64,000 bases of DNA, taken from assembly GCF_046542825.1 (NCBI RefSeq), contig NZ_JBKHAQ010000001.1, positions 1-64,000 of the forward strand, read 5' to 3'. Below the pieces are notes generated by a model. That model did no database searches. It had not been told where the DNA came from and saw only the letters and a program-made list of their open reading frames with translations. Made by a program: the position numbers and the translations under genes. Source of the DNA: Rhodosalinus sp046542825. Its GTDB lineage: Bacteria; Pseudomonadota; Alphaproteobacteria; Rhodobacterales; Rhodobacteraceae. Below, in pieces: positions 30,756 through 39,737 of the stretch. Each line of letters begins with the position of its first letter. Position 1 is the stretch's first letter.

Positions 30756-30817
30756 GGCGTTTCGGCCCTCCGTTGCTATTGTCGGTCCAGCTTGACCGAT
30801 CGCACCGTGGGGCCGCA

Positions 30818-31549
30818 ATGCATCTCGACGTGCAGGACCTCAGAGAGTTCTACTATCGCAGCGCGCTGGGCCGGGCGGTGCAGGCCGCCGTGCGCGGTCA
30901 GCTGACCGAATTCTGGCCCGAGGCGCAAGGCCAGTCCGTGGCGGGCTTCGGCTTCGCCGTGCCGCTGCTGCGTCCCTATCTGGCCGAGGCGCGCCGTGTC
31001 GTCGCGCTGATGCCCGGGCCGCAGGGCGTGATGCCGTGGCCGGCGGGGATGCCCAATGTCTCGGTGCTCTGCGAAGAAACGCTCTGGCCGCTCGAGACCG
31101 GCCACATCGACCGGCTGGTCATGCTGCACGGGCTGGAAACGTCCGAGCGCCCCGCGGCGGTGCTGGAAGAGGCGCATCGCGTGCTTGGTCCCGGCGGGCG
31201 CGCGATCTTCGTGGTGCCCAACCGCGCCGGCCTCTGGTCGCGGTCGGATGCCACGCCCTTCGGCTACGGTCGTCCCTATTCGCTGGGACAGCTGGAGACG
31301 CAGATCGAGGCGCATGACTTCGTGCCGGAGCGGCACGCCGCCGCGCTTTTCCAGCCGCCCAGCACGCGGCGCTTCTGGATGAAGTCCGGCCCGATGTGGG
31401 AGCGCATGGGCCGCAGGCTGCACACCGTGCTGGCGGGCGGCGTGCTGATCGTCGAGGCGACGAAGCGCCAACCGCCCCGGCCCAGCGGGCTGCGCGAACG
31501 GGCGCGCGAGCCCGCGGGCGTGCTGGCGCCGGAGGCCAAGCCCGCCTGA
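30818..31549 (+). CDS. SAM-dependent methyltransferase, class I
   Basis: This 243-residue protein begins MHLDVQDLREFYYRSALGR. The SAM-binding fold is shifted and weak: SVAGFGFAVPLLRPYL takes the place of the usual GxGxG loop, and EEAHRVLGPGGRAIFVVPNR is the type 11 motif after strand 4. TRRFWMKSGPMWERMGRR and AGGVLIVEATKR complete a Rhodobacterales family usually placed beside gloB. The glycine-rich SAM loop is reduced, so catalysis is inferred, not certain. Its substrate is unknown. The C-terminus (from PPRPSGLRER) is disordered. Confidence 0.8.
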   Translation: MHLDVQDLREFYYRSALGRAVQAAVRGQLTEFWPEAQGQSVAGFGFAVPLLRPYLAEARRVVALMPGPQGVMPWPAGMPNVSVLCEETLWPLETGHIDRLVMLHGLETSERPAAVLEEAHRVLGPGGRAIFVVPNRAGLWSRSDATPFGYGRPYSLGQLETQIEAHDFVPERHAAALFQPPSTRRFWMKSGPMWERMGRRLHTVLAGGVLIVEATKRQPPRPSGLRERAREPAGVLAPEAKPA

Positions 31550-32129
31550 TCCGCAGGGCCACCGCCTTGCCCGGGGAGCCTCCGGCCGCGAGGCTGCCGG
31601 TGCGGGGCCCGAATGCCTGCGATGGATATTCACCGCGTCATGGCGGCCTGCTGGCGGGTCCGGGAAGGGCAGACCGGCACGGGCACGCCGCGCGCCTCGC
31701 GCCGGACGGCCGCTGCCGGAACACGCCCTTGCAGGTCCTGACCGGGGCGCTTGCCGGCGCGCGGATCGAACCGAAACGCGACCGGCCGCTCGCCTGCCGG
31801 GGTCCGGACCGGACGGACCGCGGTGATGCCGCGCACCGGCGCGTGGGCCATCTGATCGGCGCCAGGGCGCTTTCCGGCGTCCGTGCGGCCGTGACCGGGA
31901 CCGGGGTGGCCGAGTGCGCGCCGGGCGTTCCGCTGCCGCGGCTCGCTGCGCAAGGGATGCGGGCCGCGCGCGCCGCTTCGCATTTCGTGCCGGTCAGCGG
32001 CGCGGGCGCCTGGAGCCGGCCGCGAGTGCTGCGGCGCGGCGTCCCGGCGCAGGCAGGTTCGCGCATTGCCCGGCCAGGGTCACGGGGGCCAAGCCACAGG
32101 GGCCTTGCGGCGAAAGGCGGGATAGGTTG
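31550..32129. other. Gene-free GC-rich stretch upstream of the atp operon
   Basis: Between the methyltransferase stop and the atp promoter lie about 580 bases in which no frame looks like coding sequence; the open frames have mixed Arg/Pro/Ala composition typical of GC-rich chance. No tRNA-like or strong hairpin was recognised. This is the longest empty interval in the window. Confidence 0.5.
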
Positions 32130-32158
32130 TTGCCCGCCGTGAAAGCCTCTGCTACACG
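32130..32158 (+). promoter_or_regulatory. Candidate promoter of the atp operon
   Basis: TTGCCC (32130-32135) and TACACG (32153-32158) are 17 bases apart. A transcript from here would have a ~95-base leader before atpH. The leader holds a perfect GC dyad, CGCCCGGCCGGGCG at 32180-32193, so it is structured. The boxes are weak and this is one of several possible readings. Confidence 0.4.
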
Positions 32159-32257
32159 CACACCGATTTTGCGGCCCGGCGCCCGGCCGGGCGTCTCAAC
32201 GCCCCCGGGCGGCTCGTGTCGTGCCGCATGCGGGGGCTTCACAGCGGAAGGGTGGAC

Positions 32258-32818
32258 GTGTCCGAACCTGCTTCGATTTCCTCTGGCATTGCGTCCCGTT
32301 ATGCCACCGCCATCTTCGAAATCGCGCTCGAGGGCGACTCGCTTGGCGAGCTGGAACGCAGTGTGGACGATCTTGGTTCCGCGCTCGACGACAGCGCCGA
32401 CCTGCGCGCGCTGATCTCGTCGCCCGTTTACACCCGCGCCGAACAGGGCGCGGCGATCCTCGCCGTTGCCGACAAGATGGGCGTGATGCCGGGCCTGCGC
32501 AACGCGCTGGGCCTGATGGCGGAAAAGCGGCGTCTCTTCGTGCTGCCCGCACTGGTGCGCGAACTGCGCGAGCGCATCGCGCGCCACAAGGGCGAGGTGA
32601 CGGCAGACGTCGTCTCGGCCCGGCCGCTCAGCGACGAGCAGTCGAGGAAGCTGGCCCAGACGCTGCGCGCCCAGGTCGGAAAGGACGTCAAGATCAATGC
32701 CACCGTCGATGAGGATCTCATCGGCGGCCTCGTCGTGAAGGTGGGTTCGCTGATGATCGACAGTTCGGTCCGCGCGCGCCTCGCCGCACTCCAGAACGCA
32801 ATGAAAGAGGTCGGATAG
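32258..32818 (+). CDS. atpH: ATP synthase F1 subunit delta
   Basis: The delta subunit (186 residues) clamps the F1 head to the F0 stator stalk. It has the typical ASRYATAIFEIALE start, the helical N-domain and C-terminal DEDLIGGLVVKVGSLMIDSSVRARL. I placed the start at a GTG giving VSEPASISSGIASRYA, since Rhodobacter delta proteins begin with this motif and GGAAGGGTGG lies upstream. ATG starts 14 and 10 codons earlier are possible. The stop abuts the atpA ATG with no gap. First gene of an F1-only operon; F0 genes lie elsewhere in alphaproteobacteria. Confidence 0.94.
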   Translation: MSEPASISSGIASRYATAIFEIALEGDSLGELERSVDDLGSALDDSADLRALISSPVYTRAEQGAAILAVADKMGVMPGLRNALGLMAEKRRLFVLPALVRELRERIARHKGEVTADVVSARPLSDEQSRKLAQTLRAQVGKDVKINATVDEDLIGGLVVKVGSLMIDSSVRARLAALQNAMKEVG

Positions 32819-34357
<1,539 letters not shown>

Positions 34358-34389
34358 CCTGATCCCAAGGGACAAAGGACCAAGGCCAC

Positions 34390-35265
34390 ATGCCGAGCCT
34401 CAAGGACCTCAAGAACCGGATCGCGTCGGTCAAGTCGACCCGGAAGATCACCAAGGCCATGCAGATGGTCGCGGCGGCCAAGCTCCGCCGCGCCCAGGAG
34501 GCGGCCGAGTTGGCGCGCCCCTATGCCGAACGGTTCGCCGCGGTCATGGGGCAGCTTGCCGCCAGCGTGGGCGACAGCGATACCGCGCCGAAGCTGCTGG
34601 CCGGCACGGGCAGCGATCAGACCCACCTGCTGGTCGTGATGACGGCCGAGCGCGGCCTTTGCGGCGGCTTCAACGCCAACATCGCCAAGCTCGCCCGCCA
34701 GCGCGCCGAGGAACTGCGCCGGCAGGGCAAGGCCGTGAAGATCCTGACCGTCGGCAAGAAGGGGCGCGATGCCCTGCGCAGGGAATGGTCCGACGCCTTC
34801 GTCGGCCACATCGACCTGAGCGAGGTGAAGCGCCTGGGCTACGGCGACGCGCAGCGCGTGGCGAAGGACGTGCTCGACCGCTTCGAGGCGGGCGAGTTCG
34901 ATGTCGCCACCATCTTCTTTTCGCGGTTCGAGAACGTCGTGAGCCAGGTGCCCACCGCGACGCAGGTGATCCCGGCCGATTTCGAGGCGCCGGAAGAGGG
35001 TGAAGCCGCCACGCTCTACGACTATGAGCCCGGCGAGGAGGAGATCCTGGCCGATCTCCTGCCAAAGGGCGTGGCGACGCAGATCTTCTCGGCACTGCTG
35101 GAAAACGGCGCCTCGGAGCAGGGCGCGCGGATGACCGCGATGGACAACGCGACGCGCAACGCGGGCGAGATGATCGACAAGCTGACCATCGAATACAACC
35201 GCTCGCGCCAGGCCGCGATCACCAACGAGCTGATCGAGATCATCTCGGGCGCCGAGGCGCTCTGA
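34390..35265 (+). CDS. atpG: ATP synthase F1 subunit gamma
   Basis: The gamma subunit (291 residues) is the rotating central shaft of F1. Its N-terminal coiled-coil helix has the signature MPSLKDLKNRIASVKSTRKITKAMQMVAAAK (key run KITKAMQMVAAAKLRRAQ). The central Rossmann-like part contains TAERGLCGGFNANIAK. The C-terminal helix has MTAMDNATRNAGEMIDKLT and RQAAITNELIEIISGAEAL. It is slightly longer than E. coli gamma. The next gene, unexpectedly, is not atpD but a glycosyltransferase-like gene 28 bases on. Confidence 0.98.
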   Translation: MPSLKDLKNRIASVKSTRKITKAMQMVAAAKLRRAQEAAELARPYAERFAAVMGQLAASVGDSDTAPKLLAGTGSDQTHLLVVMTAERGLCGGFNANIAKLARQRAEELRRQGKAVKILTVGKKGRDALRREWSDAFVGHIDLSEVKRLGYGDAQRVAKDVLDRFEAGEFDVATIFFSRFENVVSQVPTATQVIPADFEAPEEGEAATLYDYEPGEEEILADLLPKGVATQIFSALLENGASEQGARMTAMDNATRNAGEMIDKLTIEYNRSRQAAITNELIEIISGAEAL

Positions 35266-35293
35266 GCCGCACGGAACCGGGGACGACAGGGAC

Positions 35294-36145
35294 ATGACAG
35301 CCATCGCGCCGCGATACGTGACGGAAGAAGCGACAGCCGAGCTGTCGTTCTCTGTCTGCACGCTCGTGGCCTCGGAGGCAAAATACGAGCGGATGCTCGC
35401 TTCCTTCGCGCGGCTGGGGTTCGATGCGTCCAACACCGAGTTTCTTGCACTGGACAACCGCGATGCCAACCGCTTCGAGGGATACGGCGCGTTGCGGGCG
35501 GTGTTCCCCGCCTGTCGCGGCGAGTATATCCTCTTCACGCATGATGACATCGAACTGGTCGATCAGGGGGCGGAAGAGCTGCTCGACGTGCTGCGCGCTC
35601 TCGAGGACCGCGATCCACTCTGGACGGTGGCGGGCAATGCGGGCTGGTCGGCGGGGCGGTCGGAGCAACTCGTGCTGCATCTGAGCGACCCGCACGGGAC
35701 GCACCGGATGGAGGGCGGCCCGGTCGAGGTGCAGTCGCTGGACGAGAACTTTCTCGTCCTGCCGCGGCGGCGGATGACCTTTCCGTCACTCGACCTGGAG
35801 GGGTATCATCTTTTCGGCACGGACCTCTGCCTGCAGGGTCGCGCCGCGGGCGGCCGCGCCTATGTGGTGCCGTTCTTCCTGCACCACCACAGCGGCGGAT
35901 CGGACAGCCCGGCCTTCCGCATCGGTCTGGACCGGTTCTCGACCAAGTATGCGCACCTGAGCCTGCCCGCCCGGATCCGCGCGCCGGCCACCCATGTCTA
36001 CATCGGCGCGACCGGGCAGGCGTTGCAGGCCGTCGATACCGTATCGCGACGGCTCAAGGACCTCTGGAGCCGCGTCTCTTCTCGCGTGGCGCCGAAAAAA
36101 AAACCGCTGCCTCCGGCGGCGATGAATCGTAAACTCCCAGCCTGA
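35294..36145 (+). CDS. Glycosyltransferase-like protein encoded between atpG and atpD
   Basis: This 283-residue soluble protein has a GT-A/GT2-like look: SFSVCTLVASEAKYERMLAS is a first beta-alpha unit, LALDNRDANRFEGYGALR binds a nucleotide-type ligand in such folds, and ILFTHDDIELVDQG has a DxD-like metal site at residues 84-85. Later conserved-looking parts are WTVAGNAGW, SLDENFLVLPRRR, DLEGYHLFGTDLCLQ and FFLHHHSGGS. There is no signal peptide or membrane segment. The C-terminal ~30 residues are basic, including KKK coded by an A9 run. It lies on the same strand, 28 bases after atpG and 12 before atpD, so it is expressed with F1. From memory, an extra ORF occupies this place in related Rhodobacter atp operons. 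Its substrate and its tie to ATP synthase are unknown. Confidence 0.75.
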   Translation: MTAIAPRYVTEEATAELSFSVCTLVASEAKYERMLASFARLGFDASNTEFLALDNRDANRFEGYGALRAVFPACRGEYILFTHDDIELVDQGAEELLDVLRALEDRDPLWTVAGNAGWSAGRSEQLVLHLSDPHGTHRMEGGPVEVQSLDENFLVLPRRRMTFPSLDLEGYHLFGTDLCLQGRAAGGRAYVVPFFLHHHSGGSDSPAFRIGLDRFSTKYAHLSLPARIRAPATHVYIGATGQALQAVDTVSRRLKDLWSRVSSRVAPKKKPLPPAAMNRKLPA

Positions 36146-36157
36146 AAGGTTACTTGG

Positions 36158-37582
36158 ATGGCGAACGCAAAAGGCAAAGTGACCCAGGTCATCGGCGCCG
36201 TGGTGGACGTGCAGTTCGGCGACCACCTGCCCGAGATCCTGAACGCGCTCGAGACCGACAACAACGGCAAGCGTCTGGTGCTCGAGGTGGCGCAGCACCT
36301 GGGCGAGAACACGGTGCGCACCATCGCGATGGATGCCACTGAAGGTCTGGTGCGCGGGCAGGAGGTGACGGACACCGACGGCCCGATCACCATGCCGGTG
36401 GGCGACGCCACGCTGGGCCGCATCATGAACGTCGTGGGCGAGGCCATCGACGAGAAGGGCGAGATCGAGACCGAAGAGCGGCGCCCGATCCACGCGCCCG
36501 CGCCCGAGTTCGTCGACCAGTCGACCGAATCCGAGATCCTTGTCACCGGCATCAAGGTCATCGACCTGCTCGCCCCCTACGCCAAGGGCGGCAAGATCGG
36601 CCTCTTCGGCGGCGCCGGCGTGGGCAAGACGGTTCTGATCCAGGAACTGATCAACAACATCGCCAAGGTGCACTCGGGCTACTCGGTGTTCGCCGGCGTG
36701 GGCGAGCGGACGCGCGAGGGCAACGACCTCTATTACGAATTCATCGAGTCGGGCGTGATCAACGCCGACGACCTGACGAAGTCGAAGGTGGCGCTGGTCT
36801 ACGGCCAGATGAACGAGCCGCCGGGCGCGCGGGCGCGCGTGGCGCTGTCCGGCCTGACGCTGGCGGAGCAGTTCCGCGACCAGTCGGGAACGGACGTGCT
36901 GTTCTTCGTCGACAACATCTTCCGCTTCACGCAGGCGGGCTCCGAGGTGTCGGCGCTTCTGGGCCGCATCCCCTCGGCCGTGGGCTACCAGCCGACGCTT
37001 GCCACCGACATGGGCCAGTTGCAGGAGCGGATCACCTCGACCCGGCAGGGCTCGATCACCTCGGTGCAGGCGATCTACGTGCCCGCGGACGACCTGACGG
37101 ACCCGGCGCCGGCGACCTCCTTCGCGCACCTCGACGCAACGACCGTTCTGTCGCGGGCGATCTCGGAGCTTGGCATCTATCCGGCCGTCGACCCGCTCGA
37201 CTCGACCTCGCGTCTGCTCGACCCGGCGGTGATCGGGGAGGAGCACTATCAGGTCGCGCGGGACGTGCAGGGCGTTCTCCAGCGCTACAAGGCGCTGCAG
37301 GACATCATCGCGATCCTCGGGATGGACGAGCTGTCCGAAGAGGACAAGCTGACGGTGGCCCGCGCCCGCAAGATCCAGCGCTTCCTCAGCCAGCCCTTCG
37401 ACGTGGCCGAGGTCTTCACCGGCTCGCCGGGTGTGCAGGTGTCCCTCGAAGACACGATCTCGTCCTTCAAGGCCGTCGTCGCGGGCGAATACGACCACCT
37501 GCCCGAGGCCGCCTTCTACATGGTCGGCGGCATCGAGGACGTGAAGGCGAAGGCCGAAAAGATGGCGGCCGAAGCCGCCTGA
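36158..37582 (+). CDS. atpD: ATP synthase F1 subunit beta
   Basis: The beta subunit (474 residues) carries the catalytic ATP sites. The P-loop is GGAGVGKTVLIQELI, the catalytic Glu lies in FAGVGERTREGNDLYYEF, Walker B in VLFFVDNIFRF, and the DELSEED torque motif is seen as MDELSEEDKLTVARARK. The ATG is at 36158 with GAAAGG upstream. It follows the glycosyltransferase-like gene by 12 bases and precedes atpC by a 54-base gap that holds a strong hairpin. Confidence 0.98.
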   Translation: MANAKGKVTQVIGAVVDVQFGDHLPEILNALETDNNGKRLVLEVAQHLGENTVRTIAMDATEGLVRGQEVTDTDGPITMPVGDATLGRIMNVVGEAIDEKGEIETEERRPIHAPAPEFVDQSTESEILVTGIKVIDLLAPYAKGGKIGLFGGAGVGKTVLIQELINNIAKVHSGYSVFAGVGERTREGNDLYYEFIESGVINADDLTKSKVALVYGQMNEPPGARARVALSGLTLAEQFRDQSGTDVLFFVDNIFRFTQAGSEVSALLGRIPSAVGYQPTLATDMGQLQERITSTRQGSITSVQAIYVPADDLTDPAPATSFAHLDATTVLSRAISELGIYPAVDPLDSTSRLLDPAVIGEEHYQVARDVQGVLQRYKALQDIIAILGMDELSEEDKLTVARARKIQRFLSQPFDVAEVFTGSPGVQVSLEDTISSFKAVVAGEYDHLPEAAFYMVGGIEDVKAKAEKMAAEAA

Positions 37583-37597
37583 TCGGGACGATCGCAC

Positions 37598-37620
37598 GCC
37601 CCGGCCGGTGCGGCCGGGGC
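37598..37620 (+). other. Intercistronic hairpin between atpD and atpC
   Basis: GCCCCGGCCG, a GTG loop and CGGCCGGGGC form a perfect 10-base all-GC stem 15 bases after the atpD stop and 16 bases before the atpC start. There is no U tract. It may slow polymerase or exonucleases and so set the beta-to-epsilon ratio; the atpC ribosome site AGGAGA lies just past it. Confidence 0.6.
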
Positions 37621-37636
37621 CACATGAGGAGACCCC

Positions 37637-38074
37637 ATGGCTGACACGATGCAGTTCGATCTCGTGAGCCCCGAGCGCCGGCTGGCCTCGATGGCGGTGA
37701 CGGAGGTGGAGATCCCCGGCACAGCGGGCGACCTGACCGCGATGGCCGGTCACTTGCCCACGATCACGACCCTGCGCCCCGGCCTGCTCAAGGCGCGCGG
37801 TCCCGAGGGCGGCGACGAATATGTCGTCACGGGCGGCTTCGCCGAGATCGGCGCCGAAGGCGTGACGGTTCTGGCCGAGCGTGCGGTGCCGCGGGGCGAG
37901 ATGACGCAGGAGCATCTCGACGAGATGATCGCAGAGGCACGCGAAGCGCACACGAAGGCGAAGGAAGCCTTCGTCAACGAACCGGGCCCCGTGGACGATG
38001 CGGCCAAGCTGCTGGCCGATATGGTCGCCGTCGGCACGCACATCGGCCTCGATACCCGGCAGGCCAGCCTCTGA
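37637..38074 (+). CDS. atpC: ATP synthase F1 subunit epsilon
   Basis: The epsilon subunit (145 residues) is a rotor component that can inhibit ATP hydrolysis. The beta-sandwich N-domain is clear (MQFDLVSPERRLASMAVTEV, IPGTAGDLTAMAGHLPTITTLRPG, YVVTGGFAEIGAEGVTVLAERA), followed by two C-terminal helices (EEHLDEMIAEAREA-like) and an acidic tail. AGGAGA precedes the ATG. It is the last F1 gene; a terminator-like hairpin follows. Confidence 0.96.
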   Translation: MADTMQFDLVSPERRLASMAVTEVEIPGTAGDLTAMAGHLPTITTLRPGLLKARGPEGGDEYVVTGGFAEIGAEGVTVLAERAVPRGEMTQEHLDEMIAEAREAHTKAKEAFVNEPGPVDDAAKLLADMVAVGTHIGLDTRQASL

Positions 38075-38102
38075 GCGAGCGCGCGGGAGGGACCGGCGCT
38101 GC

Positions 38103-38130
38103 AAGGGACCCCGTCGCGGCGGGGCCCCTT
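38103..38130 (+). terminator. Terminator-like hairpin after atpC
   Basis: AAGGGACCCCG pairs, with one mismatch, with CGGGGCCCCTT around a 6-base loop, 29 bases after the atpC stop and before the lectin gene. CGCTCGTTTGT follows. It probably ends or attenuates the atp message. Confidence 0.55.
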
Positions 38131-38195
38131 CGCTCGTTTGTGCCACGCTCTTGCCGGAGGATGCCACAGCCCGCCCGGCCGGCACCGGAAGCGCC

Positions 38196-38546
38196 ATGAA
38201 AACCTTCGAATCCCGTCTCTTGGGTATCGAACAGGGCGAGGTGACGCTGTTCTCGGACTACGAGGACGGCGGCCCGATGTGGACCGGAAATGGCGCGCGC
38301 GCGCGCCGTGACAGGGTGCGGTTTTCCAGACCCTTCGCGAGGCGTCCGGCTGTGCAGGTCTCGGTCACCCTGTGGGACTTCGACCAGGGCACGAACGCGC
38401 GCGCGGACCTTGCGGCCGAACGGGTGACGGAGGAGGGGTTCGAGATCGTCTTTCGCACCTGGGCCGATACGCGGGTTGCGCGCATACGGGTGGGCTGGAT
38501 CGCGCTGGGCCAGATGCCCAATCCTGACGACTGGAATCTCTACTGA
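38196..38546 (+). CDS. H-type lectin domain protein
   Basis: This 116-residue protein is one H-type lectin domain, a six-stranded fold known from snail and Dictyostelium agglutinins that binds N-acetylgalactosamine. Visible pattern: VRFSRPFARRPAVQVSVTLW, DFDQGTNARADLAAERVTEE and FRTWADTRVARIRVGWIALG, matching the conserved W-D-x-D...R and W.DT motifs. There is no signal peptide, so its place of action is unclear. It lies after the atp operon beyond a hairpin; from memory this neighbour relation is common in Rhodobacterales. No carbohydrate partner is known. Confidence 0.85.
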   Translation: MKTFESRLLGIEQGEVTLFSDYEDGGPMWTGNGARARRDRVRFSRPFARRPAVQVSVTLWDFDQGTNARADLAAERVTEEGFEIVFRTWADTRVARIRVGWIALGQMPNPDDWNLY

Positions 38547-38566
38547 CGTTGTGCGGATGGCGGGGG

Positions 38567-38608
38567 CAAGCGGTTTCCAAACCGCTTGAACGCGCTTGCA
38601 AGCGCGTT
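38567..38608. repeat. Paired GC-type palindromes between lectin gene and prs
   Basis: Two dyads sit end to end: CAAGCGGTTT-CC-AAACCGCTTG (38567-38588) and the perfect 20-base palindrome AACGCGCTTGCAAGCGCGTT (38589-38608). They fill the 69-base gap between convergent stops, 7 bases from the prs stop, where they could work as a two-way terminator. Confidence 0.85.
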
Positions 38609-38615
38609 GCCCGCC

Positions 38616-39632
38616 TCAGCTGCGAAGCTGGCCCTCGTAGAGCGGCTCCAGCATCTCGGTGTTGAAGAGCGACGAGACCGAGGTGCCGTTCCAGATGTTC
38701 AGGATCGCCTGCGCGAAGACCGGCGCGGTGGGCAGGATGCGGATCTTGTCTGCAACGCGCACGCCCTCGCTGGGCGCGATGGTGTCCGTGATGACCAGGT
38801 GCTTCATCACCGACCCGCTGATCCGCTCCACTGCCGGTCCCGACAGCACGCCGTGCGTGATATAGGCGTGCACCTCGGCGGCCCCCTTCTCCATCAGAAG
38901 CTCGGCCGCCTTCACCAGCGTGCCAGCGGTGTCGCAGAGGTCGTCCACGATCAGGCAGCGCCGGCCCTCCACCTCGCCGATCACCGTCATGCCCGCGACC
39001 TCGCCGGCCTTCTCGCGGCGCTTGTCCACGATGGCGAGCTGGCTGCCGATCCGGGTGGCAAGCTCGCGCGCCCGCGCCACGCCCCCCACGTCGGGCGAGA
39101 CCACGGTCACTTCCTCGAGATGGCCGTTGAACCGCTCGGCAATATCGAGCGCGAAGACCGGCGAGGCATAGAGGTTGTCGACGGGGATGTCGAAGAAGCC
39201 CTGGATCTGCGCGGCGTGCAGGTCCATGGTCAGCACCCGTTCGATCCCGGCCTCGACCATCATGTTGGCGACCAGCTTGGCCGAGATCGGTGTCCGGGCC
39301 TTGGTGCGCCGGTCCTGCCGGGCATAGCCGAAGTAGGGGATCACGGCGGTGATCCGCGCAGCCGACGAGCGGCGCAGCGCGTCGGTCATGATCAGCAGTT
39401 CCATCAGGTTGTCGTTCGCCGGGTTCGAGGTCGACTGGATGATGAACATGTCCTCGCCGCGCACATTCTCGAAGACCTCGACGAAGATCTCGCCGTCGTT
39501 GAAGCGTTCCACCCGCGCATCGACGAGGTCCACGTTCATGCCGCGATGCATCGACATGCGGCGGGCGATGGCACGGGCGAGCGGCAGGTTGGCATTGCCC
39601 GAAATGAGCTTGGGCTCGACAGCGTTCGGCAT
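38616..39632 (-). CDS. prs: Ribose-phosphate pyrophosphokinase
   Basis: This 338-residue enzyme makes PRPP from ribose-5-phosphate and ATP, feeding purine, pyrimidine, His and Trp synthesis. Signatures include ISGNANLPLARAIARRM, FVEVFENVRGEDMFIIQST, MDLHAAQIQGFFDIPVDNLYA with the catalytic His, the flexible VVSPDVGGVARARELA loop, and the PRPP-binding LIVDDLCDTAGTLVKAAELL. The ATG has no good ribosome site; ACGGAG lies 12 bases upstream. It is monocistronic. PRPP from this enzyme also supplies the pyrimidine pathway of the nearby pyrB operon. Confidence 0.97.
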   Translation of the reverse strand: MPNAVEPKLISGNANLPLARAIARRMSMHRGMNVDLVDARVERFNDGEIFVEVFENVRGEDMFIIQSTSNPANDNLMELLIMTDALRRSSAARITAVIPYFGYARQDRRTKARTPISAKLVANMMVEAGIERVLTMDLHAAQIQGFFDIPVDNLYASPVFALDIAERFNGHLEEVTVVSPDVGGVARARELATRIGSQLAIVDKRREKAGEVAGMTVIGEVEGRRCLIVDDLCDTAGTLVKAAELLMEKGAAEVHAYITHGVLSGPAVERISGSVMKHLVITDTIAPSEGVRVADKIRILPTAPVFAQAILNIWNGTSVSSLFNTEMLEPLYEGQLRS

Positions 39633-39737
39633 GGGGAGGGGGCTCCGTCAGAGGCGGCATGACAGATTCGTGACGTTGACACCGCTTAGCACGCGCCTAG
39701 GGTCGCGCAAACCCGGACGCGACGGAGGGCGGGCTCG

